From NCBI GenBank assembly GCA_030280995.1, contig JASXTE010000001.1, positions 23,073,106 through 23,137,105 on the forward strand: 64,000 nt of DNA, given 5' to 3'. Position 1 is the stretch's first letter. Each line of letters opens with the position of its first letter. The position numbers were made by a program, and so were the translations under genes. Positions 57,451 to 64,000 of the stretch are shown here, in pieces. The stretch comes from Hemileia vastatrix. Taxonomy: Eukaryota; Basidiomycota; Pucciniomycetes; Pucciniales; Zaghouaniaceae. The notes below the pieces were generated by a model. That model was not told the origin of the DNA. It did no database searches and saw only the letters and a list, made by a program, of their open reading frames with translations.

Positions 57451-58257
57451 TGTCACGCGCCATGTGACACTCGAGGCAAAAGAAGCTCATTAAATCAATA
57501 ATACAGAGGTCTAAATCCATACTCGAAGTGCAGAAAGCAATTCTACATAGCAACTGCAACTTTCCTTTGTGTACTCACTATTCAACCGCGCTAGTCTAAA
57601 CTCTAAATCTAAATTAGTCAATCTCTCAATAGTGTGTCTTAGTCTTTTCCTTAATAAGCAACACACAGCGCAATAGTCAATGTAATAGCCCGCTAAAAGG
57701 TTTATTAAATATCTGTGGGTTATTAAAAGGGGTAGTGAGCATGGACGGGATGGTTAGTGGAGGATTAAAAGTTTAATGGATGTTAGTGAGGAGGGTCCAG
57801 GTGTAACGGGTGCATTTTGGTGGTCTGTGGTGTGCAAAATAATGGATGGGTATGAGGTCAATGCGAGGAGGAGTAATGGATATAAAAGGGGTTGGATTTT
57901 GGTTTGACATTCTTTAGAATTAAATTATAAAACATATATATAGTTAATAGTGATAAAGCTTCAGGTTAAATCATTATTATTGTATCTTTCCTTATTTTCT
58001 CAGTAATCATTTCTATATCCTAAATCTTTGATTATTGAGTTTCCAACCCTTTGTGAGATCTTAAGAATCTTAATATTAACTTTAAATTATATTAGAATTC
58101 TTCTCAAACATATCTTGAAGCAGTAGCTCTTCCTTCGAGTCATCTTTGAATCACTTCCTCAAACATTTCCTCTGTGCTTCAAAGAAGTTTCTAAACTACC
58201 CTCTTCATCTCACTTCCAGGAACACCCTAAACCTTGTGCATAGATTGTCCGGTGACA
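57451..58257 (+). mobile_element. Solo LTR inserted in the Gypsy element
   Basis: 807 bp, TGTCACGCGCCATGTGACAC to TTGTCCGGTGACA, flanked by a perfect 5-bp duplication CAAAT (57446-57450 and 58258-58262). A TATAAAAGG TATA-type motif is near 57892. Excision with one CAAAT makes the Gypsy frame continuous. The same LTR family is seen as a fragment at about 170-733. It arose by LTR-LTR recombination of an inserted element. Confidence 0.88.
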
Positions 58258-58262
58258 CAAAT

Positions 58263-61200
58263 ATATCATTAATGAATTTTGAATATTCTGAGATCATTAA
58301 AGATATACAAACTGATAACTTAAAAATGACACCTTTTAAAGTTCCAGAAATCATTTCTGGAGAAAATTTAAATATAGTATTGGAAACTGGAGCTTCTGGT
58401 TCTGTTCTTTCTGCAAATACATTACAGAAAATTAATAGTGATTATAAGTCAAAGGTTGAAACCTTCCAAAGTAAAAATTGGAGAGGTTTTGTATCAGTAC
58501 AACAACCCATTGGTAGATACAAAGCTTCTGTTTTCTTTAAACATAAACATGGTTATGTTAGAGTAACTAGTGACTTTGTAGTAATGGATAATACTAATTG
58601 TAGTAGCTGTTTTATTATTGGAAATGGCATTCTGACTAAGTTTGGTGTGAAATTAGACCCTGCTAATAATAATTTTACAATTAGCATGAATGGTAAAAGG
58701 AAATTTAGAATATATTCTTTTAACACAGTGTTACAAATTGAGTCAGTTATAGATATTCCTTGCAAAGGAAGAGTATCCAATTAGATGGAACTTCTGGAAA
58801 CAGAAATTTCAAAAGCATCATTTGGCACTCAGATAAGTGAAACTGAGAAATAAAATATTTTGGACTTAATTAAAGTATTTCCAATGGCCTTTGCACATGG
58901 GACCAATGAACTTGGCCTTGTAAAAGATCATGAAATGAAGATTAGTTTAACCTGTGATATGAATAATACTCCTGCTAGTCTTAAAAAGAAACCATACCCT
59001 GCTTCAACAATGAAGAGGAAAGACATAGAGTAAAACATTAAGATATTATTAAAAATGAACGTTCATGAGAAGGTTGAAACTACACCAAAATATTGTGTAA
59101 TATCACCAGTGCTAATTTCTTATGAACAAGATAAAGCAAGACTGTGCGGTGATTATAGAGCATTAAATACATTTACAGTAGATAATATTTACCCCTTGCC
59201 AAGGATTGCCTCTATAAATTCTACCCTTAAAGGTGCTAAATACATAAGTTTCCTAGATGGAAATAAAGGGTACCATCAAATTCCTGTTTAAAAGAATTCA
59301 CTAAACTTTTTGTTGACAACAACACATATGGGAATATATAAATATGTCAGGATGCCATTTGGACCGAAAAATTCTCCTTCAGTATTTCAGAAGTTAATGG
59401 ATATAACATTCCATAATAAAATGATTGAGGGGTGGTTAATGGTATACATTGATGACATCATAGTATTCTCTAAGACATATGATGAACACTTAATCCATTT
59501 AAAGAAGGTATTTCAGAAGATGGATGAAATAAAAATGACCCTTGTATTGAAAAAATGTAAATTTGGGTTTGAGTCTTTAAAAGTGCTTGGTCATATTGTA
59601 TCTGGCTTACAAATATGTGTAGCCCAAAATAAAGTGGCTGAAATAAAGAATATTGGCATTCCTCAAAATGTAAAGGATGTGAAATCTTTTCTTGGTATGT
59701 GTGGTTATTATAGACAATATATAAAAAACTACCAATTAATTGCTGCACCATTGACCACACTGATAAAGAAATCAGAAGTTTTCATTTGGAATAATGAAAG
59801 ACAACAGGATTTTGATAAGTTGAAAGAATTTTTAATGACAGCTCCTATCTTGGGATTACCAGGTTTCCAATTGCCTTTTGTATTATATACAGATGCAAGT
59901 TTTATTGGTCTGTGTGCTGCTTTGCATCAAAAGCAACTTATTGAAGGAAAAATGTCAGAATTAGTAATTTGCTATATTTCAAATACTCTAAGAAGTAGTG
60001 AATTAAAATATGGTGCTATTCGAATGTTTGGGAGAAGTATGGGCTCTTGAGAAGCTACATTATTACCTTGAAGACCAAAAATTTGAGTTAATAACTGATT
60101 GTAGTGCAGTTAAGTCACTTTTTAACATGAAAACTCCTAATAGACATATGTTTAGATGGAAATTAGCTGTACAAGAGTACAGAGGATGAATGACTATTAC
60201 ATATAGAGCAAGAAATTTACACTCTAATGTAGATATGTTATCTAAAGTACCTCTACCTAATAATGATTATAATCCTGCTTATGTTCCTGAAACAGAGATT
60301 ATTACCATTTATGCATTTTATATTGCAGATCTTGAGGATGAATTTATTCAATAAATTCCTGATAATTATGCTTCAGATCCTGACTTGAGTAAGCTTACTA
60401 AAATATTAAATTAAACATATAATGCTTTGATGAGTGTTTTAATAAAAACATTACCACAAAAGTATAGGGAAGTATTAGAAAAAGTAAAATTATCCATGGA
60501 GGATGGTTTTATATATTACAGGAAGAAATTAAGCAATGTCATAGTAATTCCCCCTTCAATGAAGGAGTTAATTTTAAGTATATGTCATGATGATATACTA
60601 GCAGGTCATTTTGACTTCCATAAAACATTAACCAGAGTAAAAAATACATCTTGGTGGATTAACATGTCTGATGATGTTCAAAAATATGTTGAGACATGTG
60701 GTTCTTGTCAAAAATCTAAAAGATTAACAGGAAAAAGTGCTGGTTTATTACAACAAATTGAGAAGACAAAATCTCCATGGAAAATAGTCAACATGGACTT
60801 TGTAGTAGGTTTTCAAATATCAGGGCATAAGAGTTATAATTCCTGCTGGGTAATTGTAGGTAGATTTACAAAAATGTGTAAATTCATTCCTACCCACAAA
60901 GAGGTTTCTGCAAAGGACTTAGCTTTTTTATGGTGGACACAAATGTTAAATATAGCAGGATTCCCCAAAGCAACAGTTTCAGACAGAGATCCAAAATTTA
61001 CTTCTGAGTTCTGGACATCACTTATGGATGTTTCAGGTTGTCAATTAAAAATTTCTACAGCACACCATCCACAAACTGATGAGCTAGCAGAAAGAATGAT
61101 ACAAACTTTAGAAGATATGATAAGAAGATATTGTGCTTTTGGTCTTGACTTTAAAGACAATGACAAATTCATGCATGATTGGGTAACTATTATCCCAGGT

Positions 61201-61862
61201 TTAGAATTTGCATACAATAGTACAGTACATTCTGTCAGTAGTAAAAAGCCATTTAAGTTATGTTTGAGTTATGTGCCTAATACCCCTGCTAAAACTTGTA
61301 AGAAATTACCTAGATTGTTTATCCATCCAGGTACCAAATCTTTTCTTCAGATGCAACAATTATGCAGAAAGTATGCTCATGAATGTATAAATAAGACATT
61401 TAAGTATGAGAAGAAATAATGGGATAAAGCCCATAAAGAGCAAATGTTCAAAGAGGGTTATGAAGTCCTTATTTCTACACTACATTTAAATTTAAATGGT
61501 GATGTTAAATTGAAGGATCCATTCATTGGACCATTTTTAGTAAAAAAGATAGTTGGTAACAATTCTGTTGAAGTTATTCTATATGCACCATATGATAGAA
61601 AACATCCAGTGTTTCATATTTCTCTTATAAAACTATACCATTCTAATAATACTGCTCTATTTCCAAGAAGATCAGGAAGGAATAAACAGCAACCAGAATA
61701 AATATTTGAAAAGGCAGAAATTGAAAAGATAATAAAAAAGAGACACCTTACAAAAGAAAAGGGAGTTGAGTATCTATTAAGGTTTAAAAATAAATCAAGT
61801 GAATATGACCAGTGTATTTGAGAAAATGAAATCTCTGATCTTAAAAATCTTGTGAAAAAATT
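58263..61862 (+). pseudogene. Gypsy pol (protease, RT, RNase H, integrase, chromodomain)
   Basis: Protease at 58383: LETGASGSVLS, with the catalytic Asp replaced by Glu. RT at about 58930-59690: LCGDYRALNTFTVDNIYPLP, then YIDDIIVFSK at 59445, its catalytic box intact; stops precede and split it (near 59031 and 59289). RNase H at about 59870: VLYTDASFIGLCAALHQK, then a frameshift near 60045. Integrase in a 330-codon open frame 60427-61419: HHCC zinc site (H...H...CGSCQKSK), and catalytic NMDFV, SDRDPKFTSEFW and the final Glu in DELAERMIQTLED. Tail at 61444-61701 (DPFIGPFLVKK; HPVFHISLIKLYH), then a degraded chromodomain (GVEYLLRFKN...ENEISDLKNLVKKF) with two stops. RT and integrase residues survive, but no full-length translation is possible. 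Confidence 0.85.
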
Positions 61863-61897
61863 TAAATTTTAATAATACTGTTAAAATACAGTATATG

Positions 61898-63186
61898 TGT
61901 CAGTTGGTTGTCTAGAAGAAGGAAAGAAAAGGGGAAAGAAGAAGAAGAGGAAAGGGGAATAGGAAAGAAAAGGTTTATAAAAAGTAAAGGTAGTGAAATA
62001 ATAAAATGATTTAATTTATTTAAAGAGAGACAACGGCAATTTACATGAGGGCTGACAATAATAAGGATTATTAAATGACAATATTTATTTTTAGTAAGGA
62101 TTATTATTTCTGCGCGGAAAACACTATAATTATTATCAGACTTAAAGCAACCTGTAAATAGTTATATAGAATTTAAATTAGAATTTTAATACTAATAAAA
62201 ATAATAATAAAACATATTATATTAACAATTTGTTCAAATTTTGGTTGTATAGTAAGTGATGATTTTAAGAGGATTATCCAAGGCCCCTTTTATAGACCAA
62301 GGGACCCCTGAAGCGCCACCAATCAATAAATACAAACTAGAAATAGCTAAAACAAGAGATAACAGAATAGAAAATGAAACATGACTATCAAGAGAAAAAT
62401 ATGACACAATTTACTAAAACCCATGAGTAATTAATCATTTTCCCATCATAACATCCCAAAACACTTAATTAAAATAATCATTAACCAAGTAAGTCTGAAA
62501 CATGAGAACAATGAGTAAAAATAATCAAAAACAGACATTATAGTGACATGTAAAGGTTTTAAGTAAAACAAATAAAATTATTTTCACACCAAAATTCATG
62601 GAATAAATTCAATTCAGTTTAAAGCAATTTTAAGTAATTGTTTTAACTATGTGATTAATTCAATAATTAGTTTAAATGAAACAGATAATTATTTTAGTGT
62701 TATTTGTAATTTAAAATGGGGATTTTAATACTATGTTATTAAATAAGCATTATAATTTATTTAATAATCTTTTCCTGACACAATTAAGGGTCAAATGAAG
62801 TGCCCAATATTATTGCTTAATAATATATGAAGTTTTATTTAATATATAAAATTAATTAATTAACTTAATTACATTATAAGTCAATTTTACATATATAATT
62901 ATAATATATGTTCTGTAATTAATTAATTATTAATTTATAATTATTAAATACATAAAAATGCGCCATTATTTGTAGAATATAAAATATATTTAAGCTTAAT
63001 TTAAATGTATAAAAATTTATATATCAATAAAATTAATATAACACTTATTATTAATAAGATACTTATATAATTTTATTATGCAATAAAATATTAATTTATA
63101 TACATAAAATACAATTCTTACGCCCTCTTTCAGGTCCAATAAATTAACATATAATTTGCTGGGCTCCTGGTATAGCCTGGCTGACA
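61898..63186 (-). mobile_element. Solo LTR, inverted, in the Gypsy 3' tail
   Basis: 1289 bp. On the plus strand it runs TGTCAGTTGGTTG to TATAGCCTGGCTGACA, flanked by a perfect 5-bp duplication ATATG (61893-61897 and 63187-63191). A TATAAAAGGGGCC motif on the minus strand (near 62285-62297) sets its orientation. It lies between the chromodomain remnant and the 3' LTR purine tract. Confidence 0.85.
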
Positions 63187-63282
63187 ATATGTATAATAGA
63201 ATAAAATTATTTTTCTATTCACTCCTTACTTATTAATTAAAATGTCTTAACATTTTTATTATTATTTTTTTGGGTGAGGGAG

Positions 63283-64000
63283 TGTCAGCCTAGGTATCCC
63301 CAGGAATGAGTTATTCTTATGTTTGAAATAAGATAACCTTAATTACATTAAGCTTCTAAGTTAAAATTAAGGTTATAATACTTATATATATAATTATTAC
63401 ACTATTATATGACTTATAGTAGTTTAAATAGCTTATCCATAGCCTAATAATACTTATTGAGGTGTTAATGGAGTCATAATATACTTATCTTAAGTGATAT
63501 TAAGTAATTATAGACATACATAAGCTTATATGTATACATAAACCTCATATTCAGTAAAATATGTAGTAATATTATGTATATTTAGGTCTATAAGTGGTTT
63601 TTAACCTCTTAATAGCCTATAAACTTTATTTTTCTGCATATTTTAGGTCATATGGACGTATTCAGTGGACTCAAAATGCCTACAAAAGCATATACACCGT
63701 TTTCAGATGCATATATCCAGTTTGGACAACTTAATCTGGTTCCTTTGATAGATTTTCACAGATTTATGGGTTGGGATATGATTACTGGGTTAATATGGAT
63801 GCTTGGAGATGTTATTAGGGGCTTGGAAAGTTAATTTGGCTTCTTTATATGCTTTGGGTTTCATTATATACCCTTTGGATGAGTTACTTTACCTGTTTCT
63901 TTATGGTATCCGCTTTTATCTGTTTATTCAATTTATGGTATGGGTCTGTGATATCATTAATTGTGATGGAGGGTCCTTACTGGAGGTCTGGGTGTTGAAA
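63283..64000 (+). repeat. 3' LTR of the Gypsy element, truncated by window end
   Basis: Preceded by a purine-rich tract (GGGTGAGGGAG), it starts TGTCAGCCTAGGTATCCCC and matches 50569 onward with scattered substitutions. It includes the short open frame at 63652-63834. Confidence 0.85.

Larger units (their letters stand above)
50569..64000 (+). mobile_element. Chromodomain Gypsy retrotransposon (inactive, runs off window)
   Basis: LTR starts TGTCAGCCTAGGTATCCCCAG at 50569 and 63283. Between them lie gag, protease, RT, RNase H, integrase and a decayed chromodomain, in Gypsy order. Three later insertions split it: a TIR element at 54273-57236, a solo LTR at 57451-58257 and an inverted solo LTR at 61898-63186. 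The 3' LTR is cut by the window end. The 5' LTR end could not be fixed; it lies somewhere near 51.9-52.1 kb. Confidence 0.88.

Noticed and set aside
60427..61419. 330-codon integrase frame as a host-domesticated gene
   Set aside because: It lies in the expected place in the Gypsy pol, flanked by decayed RT and chromodomain; nothing shows independent expression or selection.

Overview
The window looks like a piece of a repeat-rich, AT-rich fungal genome, most likely a basidiomycete and probably a rust (Pucciniales). The grounds are: genes with many 45-165 nt GT-AG introns, a basidiomycete-style HIT zinc-finger protein, Plavaka-type CACTA transposase remains, Copia and chromodomain-Gypsy retrotransposons, and CpG loss outside the genes. 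The species call is inference. Only three host genes can be assembled; all are on the minus strand, inside a CpG-retaining island at about 29.8-43.8 kb.

Layout. 1-22.3 kb: gene-free repeat ground. It holds an LTR fragment (about 170-733), a 919-bp near-perfect hairpin element (736-1654), minisatellites, a decayed Plavaka/CACTA transposase (about 8.6-10.7 kb) split by a MITE, and further short CACTA-like MITEs. 22.3-28.9 kb: a TIR element (GGGGGTGTCAA-type ends) interrupted by a full-length but dead Copia element (22435-27903, TSD GATTT), which itself carries a 261-bp CACTA-type MITE. 30.35-33.2 kb and 37.2-40.06 kb: two tandem 16-exon paralogues of a secreted glycoside hydrolase family 5 enzyme (628 and 618 aa as modelled), separated by foldback repeats. 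42.36-43.66 kb: a four-exon HIT-type zinc-finger gene. 43803-49028: a second dead Copia with unusually short 143-bp LTRs, inserted 142 bp upstream of that gene's start codon. 50569 to the window end: a decayed chromodomain Gypsy with three later insertions (a 2964-bp TIR element carrying inverted 133-bp minisatellite arrays, and two solo LTRs), each with a 5-bp target duplication.

How the parts relate. The two hydrolases have signal peptides and both catalytic glutamates, so they are predicted to act on polysaccharide outside the cell; the HIT protein is a nuclear snoRNP-assembly type factor. The rest is a stratified record of transposition. The most informative points are a 3' LTR that contains a second copy of its own segment precisely lacking a 63-nt GT-AG intron, and three MITE families that share CAC ends plus an 18-20 bp palindrome just inside them. 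All exon boundaries were read by hand from the sequence and paralogue comparison; no database search was possible.
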